This document shows positions 1 through 11,217 of a stretch of 64,000 nt of DNA, one piece after another. The notes under the pieces are model-generated. The model was not told the DNA's origin and did no database searches. It saw only the letters and a program-made list of their open reading frames with translations. Where the stretch lies: contig JAACJO010000024.1 in assembly GCA_013368445.1 (NCBI GenBank), positions 62,001 to 126,000 of the forward strand, given 5' to 3'. Every line of letters begins with the position of its first letter. Within the stretch, counting starts at the first letter, position 1. This stretch comes from Leucocoprinus leucothites (lineage: Eukaryota > Basidiomycota > Agaricomycetes > Agaricales > Agaricaceae). The position numbers were made by a program, and so were the translations under genes.

Positions 1-1864
1 GGATGAGATACTCGAATGTCCTTGCTCCTGACCTCATCCGTAGTATTGCTATCGAACTAAGACTTTTACACGTGCTAGCTATCGTTCTCATGCTTTGACG
101 CAATTGCCTTATACCCGTGACCCTTTTCATTGAATGGAGATGGATCTGCATTCTGTCGAGTTGTTTTCTTCTTTATCGGTGTTTATGTATGTATATCAGT
201 ACCTCAGCCACAAAAATGCATTATTTGGATACCCCAATAATGGTTCGACGTCACAGCTTACGGAAAATTAACATCGCATAGGCTACACAGCCCAGATGCA
301 ACCCGATCATGCACAAACGCTGGACGTGACACAGCATACGTCTCCTTCTATTCCAATTACTTCCACATCGACCAGTCCTATCTTTCCGTAAGGCTCGTCG
401 CCGATAATTCCAGGGGTCCAGATCATGTTACGAGTCGTTCGGCTCTATCGCAATTTTCGGGATTTTTCAGCCGACGTCGGGTTTAATGGGATTCGGGCAA
501 ACAAATAATTTTTTGTCCAAACTCTTCAATCTCTCTCTTCTTCGGTATACATTCATGATCGCAAGGGTCCCGAGGCCGCAGTCGGCTTCTTCCCTGGATT
601 TCCAGTGCCTACCTCTGCTACTTCAGGGACGACTACCGAGACATGCTCAGTAGAAGTATATTTCTGGCTCAATGGTAATTGAGGCTGTGCGTTGGCAATC
701 CGTCGTCATCCATGCGGGACATGCTTCTTGGCAAGAACTCAGCTGTACTTGGTTCCATGAGCTTTTCGTGTTCCTGACGCTATGTATCTCTCGAACCACT
801 GCTTGACAACCATTTCGCACTGGTCTTAGCTGTCTCTATGCAATATGGATACGGTATGTCCCTCCGCCGGATAGTCCATGATGAAGTTGGCATAAATGGA
901 ATTTGACCTTTCTAGTGTCTTTTTCTGATGCAGCTCTGATGTTCCAATGCGTACTAGTACTACTTAGTGTCAAATGAAAGGAACAGATAATGGAAGATTT
1001 AATCACTTTTATCTAGGGCCAACGACTTCCATCTCAAAAATCCAGCGTACTGATTCTTCGTCGTTTCGTTACTCCGGTACTATTCGGGTCTCTGCTTTTT
1101 GTCTATTGCACTCCATCGAAGCAACCCCGACTGTCACAAACGGGCTTCCCTCAGAACGGACTATGCCATACACATCATATTTTTTCCGTCTTGGTTTCAT
1201 GATATGTGAGTCATAGCTTATTCTGCCTTGTTGAATCGCAGCCTCTAGGAGTCATGTTTGCCCAAAAGCTCATACCTTCGGGAGGGATTTTGCCCGAGAT
1301 CAGCGCTTCATTCAACCATCTTAGTGTCCCCTTCCCTTCCCTGCTCCTTGATTGACATGTGTTACCTTCGCTGTTCAGATAACTTTCCATTTCCATGCAG
1401 TTTGCGCACGCATGTGACCTTTATTGGCGTCTAGAGATCTCTGACTCCCCGAGCCAACAACGTAATCTTCCTACTGATGATGGGAAGCCTGAACGTTGTC
1501 ACTGAACCATGTCAGTCGATCGATAATTTGATATCAAGTAAAAGTCGTAATTAAGAATAGACTCTCCACTGGACCCTATCCTGAGATTGACTGCACAGCA
1601 TGCACTGTGCCTAGCTCGGTCGCGGATTGCTCTCGCTCTCTAATCTGCGAATACACGGGCTTTGGGGTGAACACGATGGTCCACTACTCTTCAGGCTGTC
1701 CCCATCAGTTGCTGTCAGAACATGGCTGTTATTTCGTTCCTTCGTTTTCCGAAAGCAGAATTGTCTGTAGATACAATGCTCGCTCGACGAAAGAAGGAAA
1801 CGCTACGACTTATAAGTAAACGTAGGTTTGCCTTGGAGTCCGCCTACTTGCTCCATCCGAGATT
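1..1864. other. Unassigned 5' region upstream of gene A
   Basis: I see no convincing gene here. Open frames are short (at most about 80 codons) and scattered over both strands, and none shows a motif I recognise. CpG content is high, like the neighbouring genes, so the stretch has not suffered the decay seen in the transposon blocks. The last few hundred bases should hold the promoter of gene A. A minus-strand stretch at about 1070-1396 stays open in two adjacent frames and could be part of an unknown exon, but I could not join it with consistent splice phases. Confidence 0.3.
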
Positions 1865-3323
1865 ATGTCGGCTGATACTACTACCATTTCGTTTAAAGAT
1901 GCTAAGGGCTTTGTTATCTCAGGTGGAAACTTCGGAACAGTTCGCGGGAATGTTATAACTGTCAACTCTGGCGCTTCTGGTTCAGTCTCACGTTCTCATC
2001 GACCAAAGCCAACACCACATCCTCAACATGAATCGCGCCAGGCGGAGGATCCCAATGGGAGGAGCTCAGCAACTTCCAGTCACCGTGAGCCCTCCCGTGG
2101 TAATCGACGAGCTCGCGCCCGCACCTCCCGCGCACCGCGCCGAGCGCCTAGCCCCAGTGTTTCTGATGGTCAGGCTGCTCTGACTGATGTCAATAGTTGC
2201 AGTAGACCTAACCCTCCCAGCGATACGGGGCGTACCATCTCGGGGGCGGGCCACAACCTCACCTTGCCTACACCACCTCCTTCACGACCATCTTCAATTG
2301 ATCTCCCTCAATCTTCATTGGAGAGTCCATCGGCCGGAGTGGGCTGGATACGGACTAGCAACCAACAGCAGCAGGGCATCTTTGCCGCTCCACTCGATGC
2401 CTCTGAAATGCAAGATGTTCCTCGATTTCAAGTGAACTCTGTTAATTCTGTAGCATATCTTTCGTGCTTACCTTTCTTGTCTATAGGTTCCTGAGAGTTG
2501 CATGCCCACCGTGAACTGGTCGACTCAACCCGTCTTTGACGACGGGTATGCCTATCGCAATCAACAACTCACCATGTACGGCTTATACTATGGAGCCGCC
2601 GGATCGGCCTCGACCATCCACAGCCCTTCGTGGTCGTTCGATGGAGTAGGTCCAGCGTTATCATACCATACACCGTCAAATACGATGGTCTACTCTACTG
2701 GTAATAGCATTACGCCGCAGCCTTGGGGAAGTGCCCAACCGTTTTTACCGGCTCAAAGGCATTCTCGTCCCCTCCCTCCAATCCCGCGCACAAAGTCGAC
2801 CTCGAATACCAATTCTTTTCAGGGTCATCCAATCGGCGTACCAAGTTCCTCGTCATACACGTCCCACGCATCCCATGATTACACTGGTCACGTACCGCAC
2901 CCGGTTCCACTCCAAAATCCATCGCACTATTCTGCTCGTTCAACACATATCAACGAAGCAGGCTGGTTGTCTCCAGTTCATTATACGAATGTCCCATACA
3001 TGACTGTTGTACCAGAAGTCCCTTCTGGCCTCGAGACGGAAGATCATGCCGCTGTCTTTTCCCGACTTCAATCTCATAACATGCTGTTGGAAGGGAACGC
3101 TTTGGGGCTCATTAGTCCAGCCCCAAGTAGAGACGCCATATATTATACACCTCAAATTTCTACTCCGCAAACACAAGCTCATCTTCAGGATGCTGGAAAA
3201 CACCAGAGTGGCAGTTTTCGGGGTGGAAGTAGTTCCATCTATGAGGGGACTAGAAGTTCCTACTCATGTTGTTCTCAAGCATGCTGGTCTCCGCATTCGG
3301 GCCATCCGATGTATCACGTCTGA
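1865..3323 (+). CDS. Gene A: two-exon protein with N-terminal GGNFG-type motif and Ser/Pro-rich tail
   Basis: Model: exons 1865-2431 and 2487-3323, giving 467 residues. The 55-nt intron has GT..AG ends and a CTTAC branch site. It splits the frame in phase 0 and joins two open frames that otherwise look unrelated. The decayed copy near 60.1 kb keeps the same donor and acceptor context. Residues 10-23 carry F-x2-A-x2-F-x-I-x4-F, continuing into GGNFGTVRGN. This is a short motif found at the N-terminus of many agaricomycete proteins and also near the NACHT domain of the neighbouring NLR. The rest is rich in Ser, Pro, Thr, His and Tyr, looks disordered, and has no membrane segment or catalytic motif. 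Gene B, 1 kb downstream, is a paralogue with the intron at the equivalent place. Function unknown; a signalling or effector partner of the NLR is inference only. Confidence 0.7.
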
Positions 3324-4308
3324 GCGACAATCTCCAGGCCGCGTTTACCATCCATTAAAGGGCTCGAAGCCACCTCCTACCCCGGGAATGCGTTAAACCC
3401 TTGAGTTGTGTTGCACGCGCGGAATAATTTTACTTGTCTTCGTTCTTTCGCATGCCAGTTTGATCATAGTAGCACCATCGTCACCCGTACTATACCAAGG
3501 TGTTGGATGTCCGAGTTGTTATTCCTTGTTTCATTCTCCTTCCCGGGGATAGGACGGAACGATTAGGGCCTTATTGAATAGCTCGAGAGGATTGCCTCAT
3601 GTCTTTCCAAATGCTTCCTCAGAGGAATCCACCCTTCGTCTACCAGTCAAACACCGCTTTTTTGTTTGATGAACCACGAACCTTCAGAACAGAACAGCAT
3701 CGGCGCCCATCCCATTTGGGCGTAAAGTGTTATTTCCCTGTCAGAGTGTCGGTAGTCACCGGCAGTGCTCGCAGCCGGCTTCTACTATTAGTACTTTAAG
3801 GTACACCTATGTGTGGGTTTCTGAAACAAATCGATCATGACAACAATATCTTCATAAAGCGCTATAGATTTGATCGATGGCACAACTCGCAAAGGAAAAG
3901 CTAAAATATCAATTTGGGTACTTTCGCACGATCGGGTCTTTGCCCTGACATGGCTCTTCTGCTAATGCCCCTTCGCAACGAATTATCCAACAACCCCGGC
4001 TGATGATGCTCTCCCTCAGCTCTCATTAACTCCTAAGTTCGAGCTTTGTCGGTCGCTCCTTCAGACGATGCTTACCGCTACACAGACTCTAGTGCTGAAC
4101 AGCTATTCTGCCAGTGATACTCCGTAAGCTCTGAACGGGAGACTGTCAAGTCCTAACTGACTTTCGAATAGCTCTTTAGCGGTATGCTGTTTTAAATCAG
4201 AAACCCAACGCAGGATCATCGACTATATGCACTGCCCAGATGATCGCGTATTAAGGACAAAAGGATGACCGGAGCAAGACTACCGTTCATTCAGCCTTCG
4301 AACCCAGC
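3324..4308. other. Spacer between gene A and gene B
   Basis: This 985-bp stretch holds the gene A 3' end and the gene B promoter. A 66-codon open frame at 3599-3799 has no recognisable motif and I do not call it a gene. The copy of this block at 59.7-61.2 kb lacks most of this spacer together with the first exon of gene B. Confidence 0.5.
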
Positions 4309-5709
4309 ATGCCTTCCATCGCGATATCGTTCAACGGGGCCAAGGACTTTGATATCTCAGGAGGGAACTTCGGCAAGGTTAGAGGTGATATCAAAACGGT
4401 CACTGTCAGCGATGCCCAATCACTCCCCTCAATCCTTGGCTCACCACTCCTAAACCGACAACGAGGTGGGAGAAGCAGAGCTTCCAGACCCATCCCAAGG
4501 CCTACCCCAGCACGTTCCCGACGTTCTTCAGTGTTGAGTTCATCTTCCCATGATACACTTGTTGATCGCGAAAACGACACCGGCGAAGAGTCGGACAATA
4601 CCTCCCCTCCTTCCTCTGTAGACGTTCACCAGATTGATTCACTCGTTTCGTCCGTTTTTTCACCTGCGCGGCCTCCCTCAGAGTCATACGTCTTCCCCCC
4701 AGTAGTGGTGCCCCTACCCGGCCGGTCTTCCGTGCATCAATTGGCCCAGTCGATGTCTGACTCATCCCATGGCCTCCGAACACCAGTTCAAAGCTGGACT
4801 GCGTCTTCCGCTGAGGTGCGATCCTTTCTTATTCCTGCTGCGACCTTGGTATGACTCACTTCCCCAATTCGATAGCCCCCTGGAACGCAACCCACACGCA
4901 CATCAAGGCAATCCAGCCGGGCTCGCTCTTCCCTACATGCCTCTTCGCCGTTTATCAGACCCACCAATCCAGAACCATTTCAGGTTGCGGGAGCGCCACC
5001 GCCCTCTAGCACTCACACCAGTAGATCAGATTTAGCTTCTTCCACTCACTCTCGTCACACCATACCTCGTGATATACCACGCCCTCTTCAAAACGTCCAG
5101 CATTCAGCCTCCAACCACAGTCGTACTCCTCGATCTGCTGTACTTGATCCGGGTGTTGGCCCTGCACCTATTATTACTCGGCTAACGTACGCTGAGATCC
5201 ATTCTCGGCCTCTGCCACCGATTCCAGCCTCGTCTCATCAGATTTCCTCCACACCAGCTTCTCGAGTTCATCAACGTGGCACCATTTACATCGCGGCGAC
5301 TATCAATGGTGATGCTCCCCAGAGCGTCTACTCGTCCCCTCACGCGACCGTCAATCGTCACAACTGTTCGCTAACCGGAAGTCCATGTGGGTGTTCCTCG
5401 AGAGCGCCCACTATCCCGACCGTGCATTCTTCTCGTGGGCCGACAGTGGACTCGCAATTCTACTATCGGCAACCCTCCTTTGATATGAGAAGTCCATATG
5501 CCATGGTACCATACACCGCCCCAATCCAAACAGCAGTCTGGTCCAGGGACCCTCGGGTTTACCATGGCTTTTGGCCTGGACACTCTCAACCGACACAGCA
5601 ATATCATCAACAGATGCCGTATTCTGGTCCTGGCCCAAGCAGATATGGTGTTCCATATCAACACACCGTGGGATGGATGGGAGGTACAGGCTATGGTCAA
5701 TTCCGGTGA
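4309..5709 (+). CDS. Gene B: paralogue of gene A with the same N-terminal motif
   Basis: Model: exons 4309-4815 and 4876-5709, giving 446 residues. The 60-nt intron (GTGCGA..GATAG, branch CTCAC) is in phase 0 after residue 169, matching the intron of gene A after residue 189. Exon 2 is open for 278 codons with no ATG near its start, so ATG-to-stop searching misses its first half. Residues 8-21 carry F-x2-A-x2-F-x-I-x4-F within an SGGNFGKVRGD context, like gene A. The remainder is low-complexity, rich in Ser, Pro, Arg and His, with a small Cys group (C-x5-C-x-C) about two thirds along exon 2 and a Tyr/Gly/Gln-rich end. No enzyme motif, signal peptide or membrane helix is visible. It converges with NACHT-1 across about 650 bp. 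Function unknown. Confidence 0.7.
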
Positions 5710-6361
5710 TGATGGCTACGACTGCAGAGTCGCTCATGTGCACCGGTCACTGTAGAACACCTTGTAGTCATACTCTGTAGACTTGCCTTGGGCACTCTTT
5801 CCTGCATTGACTGTTCTACGAGCTGGACTAAACTGAAGACATTGCCATCCCCTATTTGACGACTGGTTACGAGTATAACATCGGATGTTAAAGCTCTTTA
5901 GGATCTCCACTTATTATTATTTATTTAAATTGAGAATATATGCTATATATTTGATTAACAGATGTACAATGGGCTACCTGGAGCAATTAATGGTCTCCCA
6001 GTTCTGGTGAGATGAATTCAAGCATCAGTGGGGGTTTCTATGGATTGTGCTACCAAGAGCATAAAGCACCCACCAACAGGGAAGTCTTACAGAGGTTGCC
6101 AAAGTGAGGAAATCAGGTGGATGGTCAAGTCTAAATTGGATCTCAACTTGAAGGGACATTATAAAATGATTATATCACAGACATTGAGGATTGAAATGAT
6201 TATCACTATCAAGTGTTAATGTAACAATCCCTACTAGAAGAGACCTGAGGAAAAGGGACGAAGAAGAAACCCTGGAAAATTCCAAACAGACACCAAAAAG
6301 TCAAACATCATCACATACGTGGAAAAAATCAGGAGAGATTGTTGAACTCAACTCGAGCTAT
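5710..6361. other. Convergent spacer between gene B and NACHT-1; repeated elsewhere in the window
   Basis: This is the 3' flank of two convergent genes. The part from about 5960 to 6200 is recognisably repeated at 39390-39500 and 61430-61645. It is therefore part of the larger duplicated block and not a unique sequence. No gene seen. Confidence 0.6.
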
Positions 6362-8799
6362 CTATGTCACTATCCCTGACATGGCTTCCCCACCCCTCAT
6401 CATGAATTGTGATCCCCTCACCTTTTGAGCACCACAGAAACATTCACCTTCGGGCGGCTGAGGTAAAGCAATTAGAGCATCCAGGGTAATAACAAGACAA
6501 GCAATTGCCTACGTTTCGATTGCCCCCGAGACAAAAGCCACCCTCCGACTGGTTAGAGACTATTTCGTTCGCTCCATGCCCCAAAATCCAGATATTCTCG
6601 GTGTTTGTGCACCCTGGGATCGGACACTTGGCATTTCGAATGATCTTGTCACGAAATTCAACTGAAAGCTGCAAACACCAGTCAAATGAATGATAATCCA
6701 AGGAAACAAGTGGGATTTTCAACTTACATTATTTCTTACTGAGGAAGCATCAACTAGCCACATGCCAGAGTACCCTGTCAATCTGAGCATTTTCCCGAAG
6801 GGAAGTTCTGCAAGAGACATAGCAGCCTGGGGATCAAACGGATGCTCGGGCACACCACAAAGTAACCAAAACAAACACAGAACGTATTCATGGTGATCAA
6901 GACGCGACACATGTTCTGGGAGAACAGTACATGAGGGAAATACGATGTGCGAGGAATCTGCGAGTGACATGGCGCTTAGTCAGAACAAGAAACACTAGAG
7001 GGGTTCGGGTACCTGTACTACGAGACCAGACTTTGTGCAACCACTCTAGAAGCTCCCGTCGCCACCCAATCAAGAAGTCACTGTGAATACATAACTCCTT
7101 GGAACGCTGGGGATCCCTCATGAAATCGAGGAACGATGTGTGGTAGAATTTTATAGTCATATGTTCAAGATCAGGGCCTAGGAGCTCCATGACTGACTGG
7201 ATGGAAGCACAGGCGCGGTGGAGCTGCTCGTCAGAAAGGCAGAGGATGCTGGCAATTCTGGCTGGGCTCCAACCGAGTGTAGAATGAATCAGGAGAACCT
7301 TTCGGACTGTTGTCCTGACCTTTGGCGGAACTCGCTGTATGATGAGGATATAGAAAAAGTCCATCTCTGCCAATGGGTTGTCCACCCCGACCCTAGCAGA
7401 GACGTCCCTTGCAAACTCGACTACAATCCGCAGCTGGTCTTTAGGGCCGTAAGAGTTTTCATCCTTGATGAAACGAACCATAGTGGACACATAGATCCAA
7501 AGTCCAGCACCACGTTCAACAAGGAGGGCAACGGCTTCCTCCGGTGGCCACGACCCAGGAAGGCCGTGATCCTCGCGGATCTTCTTGAACTCGTCAGTCA
7601 GGTATAATAAGACCTTGTGATCGATATCGCGGGATATAGGAAGTTCGATACCAGAGCAAAAGGGAGCTACAGTGGTGGAATTCATGGTCCGAATGATAGG
7701 GTCTTCGGGTCGGCTGGTGATGAACCAGCGAAACGGCGTTGTACAATTGCGAGCGGAAGCTGCGATGATCTTGATAATCTTGCACTGCTCTGCAGTTCCA
7801 CGGCACTCATCCAGCCCGTCGATGATCACAATATGTCCATGAAGACTGCTCCCTGCAGTGCCAACCTGGCGAAGGGGATGAACGAGCAAGTTTTCAAACT
7901 GTACTGGCGGTGACGTCGTCGTGAGAGCGGGATCTTCAACTATGAGCTTGTCAACGATTTCCCGGAATGGGGGGCATTTGGTAGCAACTTGATACGCGAT
8001 GGAGGTAAAGACGCGTCGAGGGTCGTCGCGATCTACGTTCGAACGGGAGAAGAAGAGGGTGGCGGCGAGTTTGTTTGTGGGCGCCAGGGCCTCGGCACAA
8101 CTCTGCGCAATAGCTGTCTTGCCGACGCCGAATGGACCGCGCATCCAGAGGATGGACTCTTGGCGATCTGACTCTCCTACCGCCCACTTGGTGATGAGGT
8201 CGATGTAGTCATTTCGAGTGCCAAGGTGGCATTTTGGGGGTGGGTAACGAGCGCTGGAGTTGTAGAATGCGTCTGGCATTGAGTAGTCAAAGAGATGTTT
8301 GAGGCCTATTTGCCGCATGAGATCAGTGGTCCTGCCCGAGGACACAGTCAAGCTCACCAAGACCCGCAGGGGAGGAATCATTGAATTGAGGGTAATAGAG
8401 GGTAAAGTCATGTGCCCGATTGAATGCTCCATTCCCTCGAAAATGCAGCGCCAGTGTCGAAGAGGAAGGGGTGGGTGACAGGATGGCTGGAGGTGACGTA
8501 GAAAGCGTGGGGATCGGAAGTACTGGATCGGGAAGGGCAGGAGTAGGGGTTGGAGAAGGAGGCACTGGGGCCGCAGGCTGGGAAGCGGCAGGCATGGGGA
8601 TACTCAGTTGAAGGAGCGGAGTGGGAAGTTGAACAGGCAAAGTGGTAGGAGGTGAAAAAACAGGCTGTTCCTGTAGCAGAGGAGTAGGAAGTCGAACGGC
8701 TGGGGATCGAGAAGCAGGATCTTCAGACTGCGTGGAATTTGTAGTGTCATCGGAGGACTGAAAGACTTTAGCGGCGAATTTGCGAAAGCGCCTGCGCAT
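6362..8799 (-). CDS. NACHT-1: NLR-type NACHT NTPase, five exons, intact
   Basis: Exons (minus): 8799-8358, 8305-7013, 6957-6728, 6668-6513, 6457-6362; 738 residues. Introns are 52, 55, 59 and 55 nt, GT..AG, and positions are shared with NACHT-2. I chose the Met at 8799 because it aligns with NACHT-2 and the upstream frame is not conserved. Residues 1-120 are Pro/Ser-rich. Residues 126-139 carry F-x2-A-x2-F-x-L-x4-F. Next come C-H-L-G-T-R (173-178) and the NACHT P-loop GPFGVGKT (204-211), then Walker B IVIIDGLDEC (306-315). After NACHT comes a helical region with the FYHTSFLDFM motif, then a Cys-containing tail (C-x4-C in exon 4, C-x-C in exon 5). I see no WD40, ankyrin or TPR repeats. NACHT NTPases of this kind act in fungal self/non-self recognition and cell death; the role here is inference. 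Reading through intron 2 gives a false 511-residue ORF end. Confidence 0.85.
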
Positions 8800-9095
8800 T
8801 TTGAGCGGAGGGTACACAGATGGTGGTTGCAGGAGAGGGTGGAAGGAGGAAGACAACGAAGGGGAAAGCGAGCTGTGTACGTTGGCTGTTCCATGCGTCC
8901 ACGAGGCTGATTGTAGTGAGGGGCCAATCTCATCGAAGTTAGCACATGTGGTGGCCAATGATTCGATGCCTGATGGAGAGAAGCGTTTCAACTGGAGAAC
9001 TGAGCCATGAAAGCGATGGACGTACAAGGTGTACCGATACATTCCTGCCTTGCACTCCCACAGAATTCTTTTTCCACCTCTCAGAAACCGATTTA
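8800..9095. promoter_or_regulatory. Shared divergent promoter interval of NACHT-1 and the Utp16-like gene
   Basis: These 296 bp separate the NACHT-1 start (minus) from the Utp16-like start (plus). The second block has the same divergent pair 297 bp apart (56082-56378) with closely similar sequence, including a conserved stretch where frames stay partly open. I infer a bidirectional promoter. No specific factor sites can be named. Confidence 0.5.
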
Positions 9096-10164
9096 ATGAG
9101 CGCCAGCAAAAGTGGACCAGCCTTGGACTTGGCTCAGCGACGTCCCGGAGTTATTGATGATGTGACAATCACTACATCACCGTAACCCAATCAAACGCAT
9201 CTCAAAATATCCCTCCATCACCTACGCCTTCACCCTGTAGTTCCGATTCCGACTCTGACGGTCCTGGAGCCCTATTACTCTCATCGTCCAAGAAAATTGC
9301 TCAAAAACGAAATGCTGAAGGCCAAAGCACTCGCTCGAGAAAAGACAAAGTTGAAGACCTGGCAAAAAACCAGAAATTGAAACAACGCGCCACGAAGAAC
9401 AAGAAGGGAAGGGTTATAGAGGGCGACGTCGATATGGTGAAGGACCAGGTTTTGGATGATGTAGGAGCCAGGATGTTCGGGCTATGCAGGGTGCTGCAGT
9501 TGAAGCAAGCGGGGATGACGAGGATGAGGTCCTGACAGGATTTAAGGAGGACTCCAGCTTTGACGGCGGCGCGATGGATGAAAACGAAATCAGAGCCGAG
9601 TCAGATGATAATGAGGAAGACGAAGACGAAGAAATGGGGCCGTACGAGGAACAGGACAACGAAGACGACGATATGGACTCCGACACAACTCGGAACCGAT
9701 ACCAGTAACGAAAATCAGCTCCACCAAAAACGCCATCCAACTACCTCCCCGATGAGGTCTTCAAAGCCGCTTTCTCTCAGACGCAATTCCCACAGCCGCG
9801 TTCAAAGAAAAACGTATCCTCGCAGAAAGAGCAGAAGAAGTGGAAGCTCACCTCATCTACACGAAACGATGTTATCGTCAGGTGTGTTTCAGTCATCCTT
9901 CACACTTGTAGGCTTCTAACAATATTTTGTACCATAGATTCAAAGTAATCCAGACGTTAGCATCGACAGCAAGACTTGTATCGTCCCAAGCAGCTGTACC
10001 CCCCGCACACATCAACAGCTTCCTCGATCGCAGCCTCGCTCTCAAAGGCGGAAGGTCGATTTCCGGTAAGGGCTGGGAACACAGACCTGGTGAGCGCGTC
10101 CCTGACACCTTTTCGAACCATAGCTGATATACATCTGTGAATAGGAAATATTGGGATCCTATGA
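9096..10164 (+). pseudogene. Decayed gene resembling U3-snoRNA-associated (Utp16/Bud21-like) protein, copy 1
   Basis: Starts at ATG 9096. A Ser-Asp repeat followed by a PGAL motif (APEAL in copy 2) is followed by Lys/Arg-rich and then strongly acidic stretches. The end reads VIV|RFKVIQTL...FLDRSLALKG...KGWEHRPG|NIGIL. The two last introns are visible: 9882-9937 (branch CTAAC) and 10090-10144. The frame is broken near 9475-9485, where copy 2 has one extra base (a one-base deletion here). The N-terminal part also stops early unless 9182-9240 is an intron. The KGWE..PGNIG ending recalls small nucleolar basic/acidic proteins of the Utp16/Bud21 type (pre-rRNA processing), but the assignment is tentative. 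Copy 2 at 56379 carries different lesions. Confidence 0.5.
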
Positions 10165-10580
10165 CAAAATCGACCGGCGGCGCATTTTGTTCGGAGTCGT
10201 TAATAATACACTTTCTTACTTTTACCAGGCATTACGCATGTCAGATCCCTCTCAGACGAGTAATTATGATAGCTTGAAATTGATATATTATTATCCACTT
10301 AGAAATTCGCGCATCGAGTACCAGTACGAACTAGATCAATGCAAGACAAACATGTATCCGAGCACAAGATCTAGTAACAATACCCAACCAACCAACCACC
10401 TACGTCCCATAATCCTCAATCAACTCTTACACCCTCCCCAGTCCTCGCAGCCTCGGGTCAAAACCCACCGTACACGACATTGGATGCACATTCGCACTTT
10501 CCGTAAATGCCAAATTATCAATCGATGTGCAGGATCCACACGAACACTAAACACCCATTGAATCCACGCCGTATTCAAAA
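10165..10580. other. Spacer, part of the duplicated block, up to the copia insertion
   Basis: No gene supported; a 136-codon open frame over 10151-10561 is not conserved in the second copy. The sequence matches 57441-57850 throughout with scattered changes, showing that it belongs to the duplicated block. Confidence 0.6.
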
Positions 10581-10585
10581 ACACA

Positions 10586-10958
10586 TGTTGAATCACGTGC
10601 GCGTTTACACGCTGCTATGTTCGTGTTCACTCTCAATTATGATATATGCATTCTATTAATAGATACCACTATGTTTACGCACTGATACTTCGTGCGGACT
10701 ATACATGTTTCACTATACGTTTTACTTGTACCCTTTACCACCTCGAAACGATGGTGTAATACTCTCTTTATAGTAGAAACTATTCGAACTCTTTAGTATA
10801 AATACTTTGTATTTTCTTCGTTATTCTACAGTCAATTCGATACTCTCAGTCGCAACTACTACTTCTAACAACTCCCATAACAGACCAACTGCCTAGTAAA
10901 GTGAGTCTCGACCTCGTCGTCTACCTTCACCGCTACGCTCCCCGTTGCTGCTTCGACA
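10586..10958 (+). repeat. Copia 5' LTR
   Basis: 373 bp, TG...CA. A TATAAATA box at 10797-10804 probably starts the element's transcript. It is the less decayed LTR: five CpG sites kept here are TpG or CpA in the 3' LTR. Confidence 0.95.
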
Positions 10959-10970
10959 GGTTATGGGCCC
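10959..10970 (+). promoter_or_regulatory. Copia primer-binding site, half-tRNA(iMet) type
   Basis: GGTTATGGGCCC lies directly after the 5' LTR. It is complementary to the anticodon arm of initiator tRNA-Met (contains CCCAUAACC). Drosophila copia is known to prime from a 5' half of this tRNA, with a very similar site. The tRNA itself is not in the window. Confidence 0.75.
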
Positions 10971-11217
10971 CGATCGCCAGCTCGATATCGCACTAGCTGA
11001 CTAGCTCGCTGTGCTTGATGTCTGAGAAGGACTAGATCGACCTGTTATGGGAAGGCCGCTTCCTAGCGCCACCGCTGTACCTTGTAAAGGGCCCAGCATC
11101 CCTTCTCATTTCTGTGTCTTACCCTAGCCCTTAGGCGATTTGGGTTTGAAACCTTGCTCGATTAGCGCATCACTGCTGCTTCTAACGAACAACGTTGACT
11201 GACGACTTCTTTTCAGA

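Noticed and set aside
1070..1396. Minus-strand coding exon pair upstream of gene A
   Set aside because: Frames look partly protein-like but no splice junction gave consistent phase, and no motif is recognisable.
6897..8432. Single 511-codon NACHT ORF as the gene model
   Set aside because: Its last 33 or so codons read through intron 2 and its first codons through intron 1; comparison with NACHT-2 supports a five-exon gene instead.
8323..9042. Upstream start of NACHT-1 at 9042
   Set aside because: Residues before the Met at 8799 are not kept in NACHT-2, where an in-frame stop lies upstream, and they overlap the divergent promoter.
10151..10561. 136-codon plus-strand ORF
   Set aside because: It overlaps the end of the Utp16-like pseudogene and is not open in the duplicated copy at 57.4-57.8 kb.
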